DNA from: VAZQ01 sp963807865
Lineage (GTDB): Bacteria > Pseudomonadota > Alphaproteobacteria > Rhizobiales > Xanthobacteraceae
Assembly: GCA_963807865.1 (NCBI GenBank)
Contig: CAWEDK010000017.1
Coordinates: forward strand, 248,001-312,000
Reading direction: 5' to 3'
Length of the DNA: 64,000 bases
Positions 35,301-44,671 of this stretch are shown piece by piece. The notes beneath the pieces are model-generated. The model was not told the origin of the DNA. It ran no database searches and was given only the letters and a program-made list of their open reading frames with translations. The translations under genes and the position numbers were made by a program. The stretch's first letter is position 1; each line of letters begins with the position of its first letter.

Positions 35301-36068
35301 GTGACGCCGCCGCCCGTAGTCGGCGCGGGCGCGCCCGCTTTGTCGAACCGGGTTGCCCTGGTCACCGGGGCGTCGCGCGGGATTGGCGCCGCGACTGCGC
35401 TCAGCCTCGCCGCCAAGGGCGCTCACGTCGTTGCCGTCGCGCGGACGGCTGACGCACTTGCGGCGCTGCATCGCCGGATCACCGCCCTCGGCCAGACCGG
35501 CACGGTGGTCGCGTTGGACGTGACCGACCCGCAGTCGATCCGGGACCTGGCCGCGATGATTGCCGCGACCTTCGGCAGGCTCGACATCCTGGTCGGAAAT
35601 GCCGGCATTCTGGGAGGTCGCGCTCGGATCGAGCAGCAGGATGTCGACGCGTGGACCAGGATGTTCGACGTCAACGTCCACGCGAACTTCCGGCTAATCC
35701 GCGAGCTGCATCCGCTGCTGGCAAAATCCGATGCCGGGCGTGCGGTGTTCATCACCTCCGGCTTTGCGTGGCGAAAAGAGCCGATGCTCGGCGCCTATGC
35801 GGCGACCAAAGCGGCCCTGAATGCGATGATTGAAGCCTATGCGGCGGAGAACAGCGACACGCCGCTGCGGGTGAATCTGTTCAGCCCGGGGGCGACCCGC
35901 ACCGGCCTCTACGAAACCGCCTTTCCGGAGGTTGCACCGGACACCCTTGCACCCGTGGACGAGGTCGCCGAGCATCTCGCAGGAGTCTGCCTGCCGACGG
36001 TGATACAGACCGGAGCGCTGTACGACTTCCGAAGCAAGCGATGGATGGCTCTCAGGTCGCCGGAGTAA
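35301..36068 (+). CDS. short-chain dehydrogenase/reductase
   Basis: The Rossmann motif TGASRGIG, the NAG motif LVGNAGI and catalytic YxxxK in GAYAATKAAL are present, with the catalytic Ser in FITSGFA. From GTG 35301 the protein has 255 residues. However, an ATG at 35242 has an excellent site (AAGGAG) but lies in a different frame; the SDR frame is also open from just after the ligase stop, reading ASLDDAAARRRHVLTAV. This suggests the true start is 35242 and that an indel lies in the first ten or so codons. It is part of the UbiD/ligase operon and would oxidise a hydroxyacyl intermediate. Confidence 0.88.
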   Translation: MTPPPVVGAGAPALSNRVALVTGASRGIGAATALSLAAKGAHVVAVARTADALAALHRRITALGQTGTVVALDVTDPQSIRDLAAMIAATFGRLDILVGNAGILGGRARIEQQDVDAWTRMFDVNVHANFRLIRELHPLLAKSDAGRAVFITSGFAWRKEPMLGAYAATKAALNAMIEAYAAENSDTPLRVNLFSPGATRTGLYETAFPEVAPDTLAPVDEVAEHLAGVCLPTVIQTGALYDFRSKRWMALRSPE

Positions 36069-36072
36069 TGAA

Positions 36073-38353
36073 ATGAACCCGCACCAACGCGTCGTAGGCA
36101 AACCGATCGAGCGGGTCTGAAGACCTCCGTTTCTTGTGCGGGCGCGGGACTTTCAGCGACGATCTTGCAGCCGAAGGGCAGTTGCACGCCGTCATTCTGC
36201 GCAGTCCGGTCGCCAACGGCACGATCCGCAGAACTCGATGCCGCGCCGGCGCTGGCCATCCCGGGCGTTCACAGCGTCATCACCGCCGAGGATATCGGCC
36301 GTCCGGTGCCCCGCGTGCCGGTGCGGCTGTTTCCACTGCCGGAGGTCGAGCCGTTCGCCGCGCCTGTGATCGCCGACGGCCGGGTCCGGTTTGTCGGCGA
36401 GCCCGTCGCAGTCGTACTGGCGGCGAGCGCCGCGATCGCGGAGGACGCCTGCGAGAAGATCGTTCTGGAGATCGACGAACATCCAGCCGTTTCTGAGCTC
36501 GCTTCGGCCCTCACGGGCGATGCGCTGGTCCACGAGATGCATGGCTCGAACGTCATCGTCGCCTACACCTCGATCGTCGGCGATGCCGACGCCGCCTTCC
36601 GGATGCAGAGTATCGCCGCAAGGAAACCTTCTACGTGCATCGTCACGCCGCGGTGCCGATGGAGCCACGCGCGCTGCTTGCCGAGTGGGACGAAGGCAGT
36701 CAGCACATGACGGTGAAGGGCGCGGCCAAGGTGCCGTTCCCCAATCGCCGTATTCTAGCTCAGTTGATGAGCCTGCCGGAGACGAGCGTCGATCAGATCG
36801 AGGTCGATGTCGGCGGCGGCTTCGGCGCGCGCGGCGAATTCTACTCCGAGGACTATCTCATTCCGTTCGCGGCGCGCCGTACCGGCCGCCCGGTGAAATG
36901 GACGGAGGATCGCCGCGACCACCTGATGACGTCGAACCACTCGCGCGACGTCACCTGCACGCTGGAGATCGCCGCGCGCCGCGACGGGACGATCCTGGGA
37001 CTGAAAGGCGAGGCCATCTCGGACGTCGGGGCCTATCTCAGGCCGGGCGGGCTGATCGCGCCGCGCAATGTCGGAATGTTCATGGGCGGCCCTTACCGGA
37101 TCGATAACTACCACGTCGTCTCGAAGGTTCTCCTGAGCAACAAGACGCCGTCGGGCACCTATCGCGGGCCCGGCCGTTACGAGGTCGACTTCTTCCGCGA
37201 GCGCATCGTCGACATGATGGCTGCCGACCTGGGGCTCGACCGCATCGAGGTGCGGCGGCGGAATCTCGTTCCGCCAGAGGCGATGCCGTACACCCTGCCG
37301 CCGATCACCCCGGCTCCTACGCCATCGGCGCTCGACAGCGGCGATTATCGGGTCACGCTCGACCGCTGCATGGCCGAGTTCGGCTGGCGCGAGAAGCAGG
37401 CGCTCGACGGGCGGCTGATCGACGGCTGCTATCATGGGATCGCCATCGGCTGCTTCGTCGAAGGCGGCGCGGCCGGTCCGAAGGAGACGGCGCGCCTGAT
37501 GGTCGGACGCGACGGCGGGATCGAGCTGCGGGTTGGCTCGGCGGCGGTCGGGCAGGGGCTGGCGACGGCGATGCTGCAGATCGCCTCGGACTCGCTCGAA
37601 GTGCCGATGGACCGGATCACCGTGCAGCACGGCTCGACCACGCTGCTGGCGGAAGGATTCGGCGCCTACCATTCGCGTTCGGTGGTCATGGGCGGCTCCG
37701 CCATTCTCGACGCCGCCGACAAGCTGCGCGCAGCGATCCGCAAGGAGGCCGGCCGCTTCCTGAACTGCAGCCCGGACGAGGTGGTGGCCGAGGGCGGCGT
37801 CGCGCGCGGGCCGAGCGGCCGCGTCATTCCGTGGTCCGAACTTGCACCGCTGTCCGCCGACGGCGCGTTTCTGAACAGCCGGCACACCTATTCGTTCGGT
37901 GCGCACGCGGCGCACATCACGATCGATCCCGGCACCGGCAGCGTGCGCCTGGTGGATTACGTCGCGGTGGAGGACGTCGGCCGCATCATCAATCCGCTGA
38001 CGCTGCACGGCCAGGCGATCGGCGCCATCGTGCAGGGCCTGGGCGGCACCCTGCTGGAGCACCTGCTCTACGACAGCCAGGGCCAGTTCCTGACCGCGTC
38101 GTTCGCCGACTATCTGCTGCCGACGGCCAGTGACTTCCCGACCATCCGTGCGTTCTCGCAGGAGATGTTTCCGTCGCCGATCAATCCGCTGGGCGCAAAG
38201 GGCGCCGGCGAGGGCGGCACGATCCCGGTCGGCGGGCTGATCGCAAATGCCGTCGCGTCGGCGCTAGCTTCGCTTGGCGTCCAGCCGCGGGCGCTGCCGC
38301 TGTCTCCGCCGCGCGTATGGCAGTTCATCGCAGAAGCAAAGTCCAAGCGGTAG
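36073..38353 (+). CDS. molybdenum hydroxylase large subunit (xanthine dehydrogenase/CoxL family), frame disrupted
   Basis: The N-terminus reads MNPHQRVVGKPIERV, then breaks near 36118; the next piece (FLCGRGTFSDDLAAEGQLHA) breaks near 36225, the third (PGVHSVITAEDIGRPVPRVP) breaks near 36605, and the last frame runs cleanly from about 36610 to 38353. Later motifs are good: VGGGFGARGEFYSED, SGTYRGPGRYEVDFFRERIV and the active-site Glu in GAKGAGEGGTIP. Joined length is about 760 residues, normal for this subunit. It hydroxylates N-heterocycles, aldehydes or aromatic CoA esters, using Mo cofactor. The FAD and iron-sulfur subunits normally needed are not next to it. It ends the UbiD operon. Confidence 0.82.
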
Positions 38354-38415
38354 AGACGTGTCCGCCCGGAGCTATGGCCGCCGCTTGTCGCCACGAGGCT
38401 TCCGCCGCTCTGCGA

Positions 38416-39310
38416 TCACATCGACTCGCGCGCGCTGTTTGCGGCGCTGATCGCGTGCGGCGACAGCAGCAGCCGCTCGGCGAGTGCGATCAGTCCGAAC
38501 AGCAGGACGCCGAGAATCGTCGAGCGCGACGATGCCGGCAAAGAGCAGCGCGGTGTCCATGTTGCCGTTGGCAACGAGCAGCAGGTGGCCGAGGCCGGCC
38601 TGACCGCCGACGAACTCGCCGACTACCGCGCCAACGACCGCCAGCGTGATCGAGATTTTCAGCCCGGCGAAGATCGACGGCAGCGCATTGGGCAGGCGAA
38701 TCTTGAAGAACGTCGCCCACGGGCTGAGCCCCATCGATTGCGCCAGGTAGATCTTCTCCCGCTCGACCGCCGCGAGGCCCAGCGCGGTGTTGATCACGAT
38801 CGGGAAGAAGGCGATCAGGAATGCGATCAGCACCTTCGGCAGCACGCCGAAGCCGAACCACACCAGGAACAAGGGGGCTACCGCCACCTTCGGCACGGCC
38901 TGCGAGGAGACCAGCATCGGCAGCACGGTGCGGGAGAACGTCGGCCAGAGAAAGATGGCGAGCGCCAGCGGCACGCCGACGACGATGCTGAGGCCGAATC
39001 CCAGCAGGATCTCGACCGCGGTGACGACACTCTGGTTCAGCAGCAGGCCGCCGTGCGTCACCATCGACTGCAGGATTCGGGTCGGCGCCGGCAGCAGGTA
39101 GTCCGGCACGCCGAAGAACAGCGACGCCACTTCCCACGCGATGAAGAACGCGGCGATCGCCACCGTCGGATAGACCACCGTCGATATGCGATCGTTCCGC
39201 TCGCGCTCGCTGCGTGCCCGCTGCAGGCGCGCCTCGATCTCGTCCAGGCTCGGCGCAGCCGCCGCTCCCGGCTGGACGGCCGTCGTGGTCATCGTTTCCG
39301 TCACGGTCAC
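38416..39310 (-). CDS. ABC transporter permease, NitT/TauT type, frame disrupted near its end
   Basis: The frame runs from GTG 39310 through helices such as TVAIAAFFIAWEVASLFFG and the EAA region LAQSMGLSPWATFFKIRLPN to FAGIVAL, then breaks near 38523 with one extra G. The corrected frame reads TILGVLLFGLIALAERLLLS and stops at 38416, giving 298 residues with a normal final helix. Without correction the frame drifts into an arginine-rich tail to 38372, which is not natural. It overlaps the upstream ATPase gene by 4 bp and is the last gene of the operon starting at 41233. Confidence 0.88.
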
Positions 39311-40146
39311 GTTCCCACCTTGTGCTCGTTGATCACGCCGCGCGCGAGAAAAATCTCCATGATGCGCCGGCTGTATTCGGCGAATTGCGGCGTCTCGCGC
39401 ATCGCCAGCGTGCGCGGCCGCGGCAGCTCGATGTCGATGATCTCGTCGATGCGGCCCGGGCGAGGGCTCATGACGATGACCCGGTCCGAGAGAAAAACCG
39501 CTTCGGCGATGCTGTGGGTGATGAACAGCACGGTCATGTGCTGCGCGATCCAGAGCCGCTGCAGGTCCAGCACAAGTTGATCGCGCGTCAGCGAGTCGAG
39601 TGCACCGAATGGCTCATCCATCAGCAGATGATCCGGACCGTGGATCAGCGCGCGGCAGAGCGAGACGCGCTGGCGCATGCCGCCGGATAACTCATGCGGA
39701 TACTTGTCCTCGAATCCCGTCAGACCGACGGACGCGAGCAGCGCGCGGGCGCGCTCCTCGGCCAATCGGCGGTCGATCTTGCGCGCCTCAGTTTGCAGCA
39801 GAACATTGCCGAGCGCGGTGCGCCATTCGAGCAGGACCGGACTCTGGAACACGATGCCGACGCTGGTTCGCGGCCGGTCGACCGCCTTGCCTTCTACCGC
39901 CACCTGTCCGTTCGATGCCGAAATGAGTCCGGCAACGATCATCAGCAGCGTGCTTTTTCCGCAGCCGCTTGGTCCCAGGACTGAGAGGAACTCGCCGCGC
40001 GGCTGCCTGATCGAAACCCGGTCGAGCGCGCGCACCACTCCGTCGCGCGTCGCATAGATCTTGGTGAGATCGTGGATGGTGAGGTAGGGACCCGCCGCGG
40101 ACCGATCGACCGGGTCCGATGCGATTTCGGCGGATCGCAGGCTCAA
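39307..40146 (-). CDS. ABC transporter ATP-binding protein, NitT/TauT type
   Basis: The 279-residue protein contains Walker A GPSGCGKST, VFQSPVLLEW, signature LSGGMRQRVSLCRALI, Walker B HLLMDEPFGALDSLTRDQ and the switch His in FITHSIAEAVFLSDRV. It is intact. It lies 46 bp downstream of the receptor gene and overlaps the permease start by 4 bp. With these it forms the third importer of this class in the window. Confidence 0.92.
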   Translation of the reverse strand: MSLRSAEIASDPVDRSAAGPYLTIHDLTKIYATRDGVVRALDRVSIRQPRGEFLSVLGPSGCGKSTLLMIVAGLISASNGQVAVEGKAVDRPRTSVGIVFQSPVLLEWRTALGNVLLQTEARKIDRRLAEERARALLASVGLTGFEDKYPHELSGGMRQRVSLCRALIHGPDHLLMDEPFGALDSLTRDQLVLDLQRLWIAQHMTVLFITHSIAEAVFLSDRVIVMSPRPGRIDEIIDIELPRPRTLAMRETPQFAEYSRRIMEIFLARGVINEHKVGT

Positions 40147-40192
40147 GGCCGGCTCCTATCGCGGCGCGCGCCGCACGCCGAACGGTTGAGGC

Positions 40193-41233
40193 TCACGCCT
40201 CTTGAGGCGGCACAAACGCGGCGCCCTCCGGCACGAACTCATTGGTGGTGACCACGGAGATATTCGGCGGATTGGCGACCCCGCCGTACTCCTTGAGCAC
40301 CTCCATAGTCGAGGTCCAGTCGGCATCCGACGACCAGCCGAGCGGCTTGCCTTTGGTGTTGGGTGTCACCCAGGTGCGCCAGGAGTATTGCGCCTCTCGC
40401 TTGCTGATGTTCGGGTCGATCGTCGGAAGGTATTTCCGGACGATCTCGACCGCCTCATCGATGTTCTGGCGGGCGTAGAGAAAGCCCTTGAGGGTAGGGG
40501 TGACGAAGGCGCGCACCAGGGGCGCATCGCTTTTCAGCAGATCGGTGTGAACGATGATGCCGTTGCTCACGGCATTTACGCCGTAATCCGCATAGTAGAA
40601 CGCCCGCACTTCCTTCTTCCCGCGGATCTCCACCGCCGGCATGTAGCCCTGCGCGAAGCCGCCGATCGCCGGCAACTGCCCGCTGATCAGGGCGGGGCCG
40701 GCGCCGGCTCCGTCGACGTTCACCACGCTGATCTTGCTGCCGTCGATCTTCGCCCCTTTGGTAAAGGCCGGCCACTGCTGGAACTGCGCGCTGCCTGCCG
40801 TGATCCCGATACTCTTGCCCTCGAGGTCCTTGGGCGTCTTGATGGGAGAATCCGCCAGCACCATCACGGCGCAAGGATTGCGCCGGTAGATGCTCCCGAC
40901 ATTCTTGATGTTCATGCCCTTCGAGACGCTGTTCCCCACCACATACCCGTCGGCAAACCCGAACTGGGAGGTCTTGCTCGCGATCAACTGCGCAGTGCTG
41001 CCGGAGCCCTTGCCGGCGCCGATCTCGACGTCGAGGCCGGCCTCTTTGTAGAAGCCCTTCTCCTGGGCGACCAAGAACCCGGAGTTAGGCCCCTGGAACA
41101 CCCAGTCGAGCAGCATCGTGACCTTCTTGTTCACGCCCTGGGCGTGCACGTAAGGACACGGCAGCATGGCCGCGCCGGCGACAGCGGCCGAAGAGGTAAC
41201 GAACTTGCGCCGTGAAATCCGATGGAATGTCAT
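40193..41233 (-). CDS. ABC transporter substrate-binding protein, NMT1/ThiY-like, Tat signal
   Basis: The 346-residue protein starts with ISRRKFVTSSAAVAGAAM, a twin-arginine signal, then KKVTMLLDWVFQGPNSGFLV, AQEKGFYKEAGLDVEIGAGK and GSGSTAQLIASKTSQFGFAD. The LLDW and GKGS features are those of NMT1/THI5-type receptors, which bind pyrimidines, sulfonates or aromatic acids. Intact frame. It is the first gene of the operon and is divergent from the DszA/SnaA/NtaA-type monooxygenase at 41536, so the imported compound may be its substrate. Confidence 0.9.
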   Translation of the reverse strand: MTFHRISRRKFVTSSAAVAGAAMLPCPYVHAQGVNKKVTMLLDWVFQGPNSGFLVAQEKGFYKEAGLDVEIGAGKGSGSTAQLIASKTSQFGFADGYVVGNSVSKGMNIKNVGSIYRRNPCAVMVLADSPIKTPKDLEGKSIGITAGSAQFQQWPAFTKGAKIDGSKISVVNVDGAGAGPALISGQLPAIGGFAQGYMPAVEIRGKKEVRAFYYADYGVNAVSNGIIVHTDLLKSDAPLVRAFVTPTLKGFLYARQNIDEAVEIVRKYLPTIDPNISKREAQYSWRTWVTPNTKGKPLGWSSDADWTSTMEVLKEYGGVANPPNISVVTTNEFVPEGAAFVPPQEA

Positions 41234-41535
41234 GCGACCTCACCCTGGGTAAGAGAATCTGCCAGTGCTCGCGGTGCGTGTGCACCGTGGCGCAACCGAT
41301 CGATGCGGTTGCGGTTGGGTCGCCCGGATACCCGCCCACGCAAGATAAAAATGTCACGCGCCCCAGGTGACGTCAATGTTCTTGGGACTGCCGCGTTGCC
41401 ACAGCCGTACGCCGCCCACGCGACCAAGTTTCATTCGTCCGTCCCGGGGGAGGAATGCCGGCGGCGGTGTTGCCTGAGGTCGGCACGATGATATCGTGAA
41501 TCCGTTTTCAGGTCGCAGACGGGGAGCCAGGGCAC

Positions 41536-42863
41536 GTGTCGGAGTCGGAATCAATTCATCTCGCGGCGGACATTTCATTCCTTCATACCGACTACCTGTG
41601 GCGTCTTCCCGGTTCCTGGATCGGCTATCCCTACTATTCGTCGTCCGAATTCTACGAAGACCTCGCGAGGATCGCCGAGCGGGGGGTCATGGACATGCTG
41701 TTCTTCGGCGACACCGGCGGCACGCCGGAGGATTATGGCGGCGATCATCGGGCGGTTGTCCGCAACGGTGCGAAGTGGCCACGCCACGACATGGCGCCGA
41801 TGATCCCGTTGATGGCGAAGGCGGCGTCCGGAGTTGGTTTCGCCCTGACCCTGTCTACGACCTACTTCATCCCTTTCACTGCGCCCGCCTGTTCAACTCC
41901 CTCGATCATGTCACGCGGGGCCGCATCGCCTGGAACGCAGTGACGTCGGCGTACAAGAACGAGGCCGCCAACTACGGCTTCGACGAGATGATGGAGCATG
42001 ACGAGCGCTATGTGCGCGCTGAAGAATTTCTGAAGGTCGCCTGCGCGCTGTGGGACAGTGTCGAGCCCGACGCCCTGGTGATGGATCGCGAGAACGGGAT
42101 CTTCTGCGATCCGGCGAAAGTTCATCGGATCGACCATCACGGCAAGTATTTCAATGTCCGAGGACCGCTACCGGCGCTGCCGTCGCCGCAGCATCGCCCG
42201 GTGATCATTCAGGCAGGCCTGTCGGGTCCCGGTTTGAAGCTGTGCTCCGAGTTCGCCGACCTGCAGTTCTCGACGCGCCGGACGTTGCCCAGCATGCAGG
42301 CTCACCGCGCCGCGCTCGACGGCGCGCTGGCCAAGGCCGGACGCAAGGCCCGCGATATCGGCGTGCTGTGGTCGGTCCGCATCGAGGTGGCGGAGTCCGA
42401 CTCCGAATATGCCGAGCGCGAGCGGCGCTACCTCGAGGCGATCCCGCCCGACGCCGGATTGATCGAGATGTCGGCGCAATACAACGTCGACTTCTCCCAG
42501 GCCCGCCCGGACATGAAACTCGCAGACTTCGCGGAGGAAGTGGCGAGCCAGAAAGGTAACCTGGGCAGCTTTGACGAACTGCTGAAGACGGTCGATCCGA
42601 CGCAGACCGTTCAGAACTTCAGCCGGCGCTTTCTGCTCGATCGCGTCCTGGCGGCGACCGGAACGCCAAAGAAGATCGTCGACCGCCTGGAGGAACTGCA
42701 TTTCGGCACCGGCGCGAACGGCGGCTTCATCCTGGCGCGTGGGTTCTCGGCGACCGACAACCTCAAGCACTTCGTCGACTTCGTTGTGCCCGAACTGCAG
42801 CGGCGCGGACTGTCGAAGACAAAATACGCCGGCCCGACACTGCGGGATAACCTGAACGGATAG
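41536..42863 (+). CDS. NtaA/SnaA/DszA-type flavin-dependent monooxygenase (LLM class), frame disrupted
   Basis: A GTG at 41536 with GGGGAG upstream begins a protein reading DYLWRLPGSWIGYPYYSSSE, FFGDTGGTPEDYGGDHRAVV and ALTLSTTYF. One base appears to be missing near 41868 (expected FHPFHCARLFNSLDHVT), after which the frame continues as GRIAWNAVTSAYKNEAANYG to 42863. These stretches are the hallmark of the NtaA/SnaA/DszA branch, including nitrilotriacetate and dibenzothiophene-sulfone monooxygenases. Joined length is about 442 residues, normal. Such enzymes use FMNH2 from a partner reductase; none is adjacent. Context with an ABC importer suggests use of an organosulfur or amine compound. Confidence 0.85.
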
Positions 42864-42890
42864 AGCCAAAAATTGCAGGGGTCACGCGTT

Positions 42891-43187
42891 TCATGCGCGC
42901 GGCGCTGGTTGCTCCGCTTTGGCCGCGACCACACCGAGGTCATATCGTGACTGGAGGTAGGTCATACCTCTCTTCAACTTGGGCAGAAATGCGCGTGCTG
43001 GATGCCCCAAGGGAATGACGATGTTGAATGACCAAGACACGCGTCCGAAGTCGCACGCTTCGTCCCACTCGATATCCTCGTCGCGGTACATGATCGCGAC
43101 CTTGATGGGCATATCGGGCGCAATCCGTGAGCAGATTTTCTGCGCTCGCTCTATCAGAAACCAATGTGCTTCCAGCGGCTTTGGCAA
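42891..43187 (-). CDS. small hypothetical protein
   Basis: A 98-residue frame begins MPKPLEAHWFLIERAQKICS and reads PIKVAIMYRDEDIEWDEACD and FGRVSWSFNIVIPLGHPARA. The balanced composition, with acidic, aromatic and hydrophobic residues, looks like a real protein rather than a shadow frame, and no strong gene competes on the other strand. I do not recognise a family. It is convergent with the monooxygenase gene, 27 bp apart. Confidence 0.5.
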   Translation of the reverse strand: MPKPLEAHWFLIERAQKICSRIAPDMPIKVAIMYRDEDIEWDEACDFGRVSWSFNIVIPLGHPARAFLPKLKRGMTYLQSRYDLGVVAAKAEQPAPRA

Positions 43188-43442
43188 TTAATCCATCCCC
43201 CAGCAGTCTGGTGTCAGGCTTTCATGGTCCGACCGCAGGGTTAAGCTGCAGTTAAGGCCATGTATGATTAGGGGCAAGCACCTGGGTTCCGAAGAATTTA
43301 CGAATCCGGTTTTTGTGCGTCGCCCGCTCCGTGTCGCGGCCAAGCGGGCCATGCTGCAGGCGTCGGCCATTTTGGCGGCGGCGATCTTGTCGCGGGCGCG
43401 CTCGGCGTGCATGAACAGCGGTGGAAGTGGGAGAATCGAAGA

Positions 43443-44453
43443 ATGAACGATGTGACATATGGCGTCGGCCTGTTTCCGACCGAGCCTCTTTCGCGAATGC
43501 TGGCGCTGACCAAGCTTTCGGAAGATGCCGGCTTTTCGACCGCGTATATGGGCAACTCGCAGATGATCTGGCGCGAAGCTTACGTGCTGCTGGGCGCCGC
43601 CGCGATGGTCACAAAGCGCATCACGTTGGCGACCGGCGTCACCAACCCGATCACCCGCGATCTCGGGGTCATCGCAGCGGCATGGGCCAGTCTGCACGAG
43701 ATGGTCGGAAATCGCCTCCTCCTTGGAATTGGCGCAGGCGACAGCTCCGTGGAGACGCTGGGCAAGAAGCCTTCGACGCTGGCCAATCTCGAGCGATCGA
43801 TCGGGATTTTGCGTGACCTGATCGGCGGCCGGGCTGTGACGCAGCCCGAAACCAACGCCTCGGTCCGGCTGACATACGCTCAGGAGGGCACGCATATTCC
43901 AATCTATCCGGCGGTCAGCAGCCCGAAGATTCACCGGCTTGCCGGAAAGATCGGTGACGGTGCGATCGTGCTCGTCGGAGTGGACCCGGAGTTCCTGCGG
44001 GCGTCGCGGCAGGAGCTCGAGGCGGGGGCTTCTCAGAGCGGCAAAAGTCTCAAGGAGAAAGGCTTCCGCGTCGTTTGCTGGACGCCGTGCTCGATCCTGG
44101 ACGACGGGCGCGCGGCGCGCAGTGCCGTCAAGGCGCACGTTGCGAGGATATTGAAACGCAAGTTGCCGTTCGAGCTCGACGGCCCGACGATGGACGTGGT
44201 GAACAAGATCCGCCAGCAGTACGAGTACTACGAGCATATGGTGGTCGGCACGGCGCACGGAGAGGTTGTTTCCGATGAGCTGGTCGAGCGCTTTGCGATC
44301 GCGGGCACGCCTGCGGAAGCGCGGGATCAGCTCAAGCGGCTGGCCGCTTCGGGCCTGGTGGACGAGATCGCCATTATCCCGCACACGCAGGATCCGAAGG
44401 ATCGCGAACGCATCATCCGCCTGGTCGGCGAGATGATTCCAGCGGCGAAGTAA
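43443..44453 (+). CDS. LLM-class flavin/F420-dependent oxidoreductase
   Basis: The 336-residue protein has the bacterial luciferase-like TIM barrel: VTYGVGLFPTEPLSRMLALT, LSEDAGFSTAYMGNSQMIWR, ITLATGVTNPITRDLGVIAA, RLLLGIGAGDSSVETLG and IPIYPAVSSPKIHRLAGKIG. These resemble the MER/F420-type 5,10-methylenetetrahydromethanopterin reductase-like branch rather than the NtaA branch. A GGGAGAA site lies before the ATG. The frame is intact. It may act on the same compound as the monooxygenase at 41536 or on a later intermediate; cofactor (FMN or F420) cannot be settled from sequence. Confidence 0.88.
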   Translation: MNDVTYGVGLFPTEPLSRMLALTKLSEDAGFSTAYMGNSQMIWREAYVLLGAAAMVTKRITLATGVTNPITRDLGVIAAAWASLHEMVGNRLLLGIGAGDSSVETLGKKPSTLANLERSIGILRDLIGGRAVTQPETNASVRLTYAQEGTHIPIYPAVSSPKIHRLAGKIGDGAIVLVGVDPEFLRASRQELEAGASQSGKSLKEKGFRVVCWTPCSILDDGRAARSAVKAHVARILKRKLPFELDGPTMDVVNKIRQQYEYYEHMVVGTAHGEVVSDELVERFAIAGTPAEARDQLKRLAASGLVDEIAIIPHTQDPKDRERIIRLVGEMIPAAK

Positions 44454-44671
44454 GACGTGTTGGGGCAGCGTCGCCGCCGCGTGTTTGCGCGGCACGCGCC
44501 GCCAAAAAAAACGGCACGTTGACTTGGCCCTGAGCGAGCGACCGTCGCGCGCAGCGCCGCCGCAATCCGTGACAACGCAAGTGCGCGCGGCGTCGCACCT
44601 CGCGCGGTTCATTGCCTCTTCCCCTCGGCGGCGAAGACGGTATTGTGATCGCCACGTCTTTGGAGAACGTC

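Noticed and set aside
44480..44520. GC-rich hairpin followed by an A-run as a terminator
   Set aside because: For the plus-strand gene the run would need to be T; on the minus strand the T-run comes before the stem, not after it.
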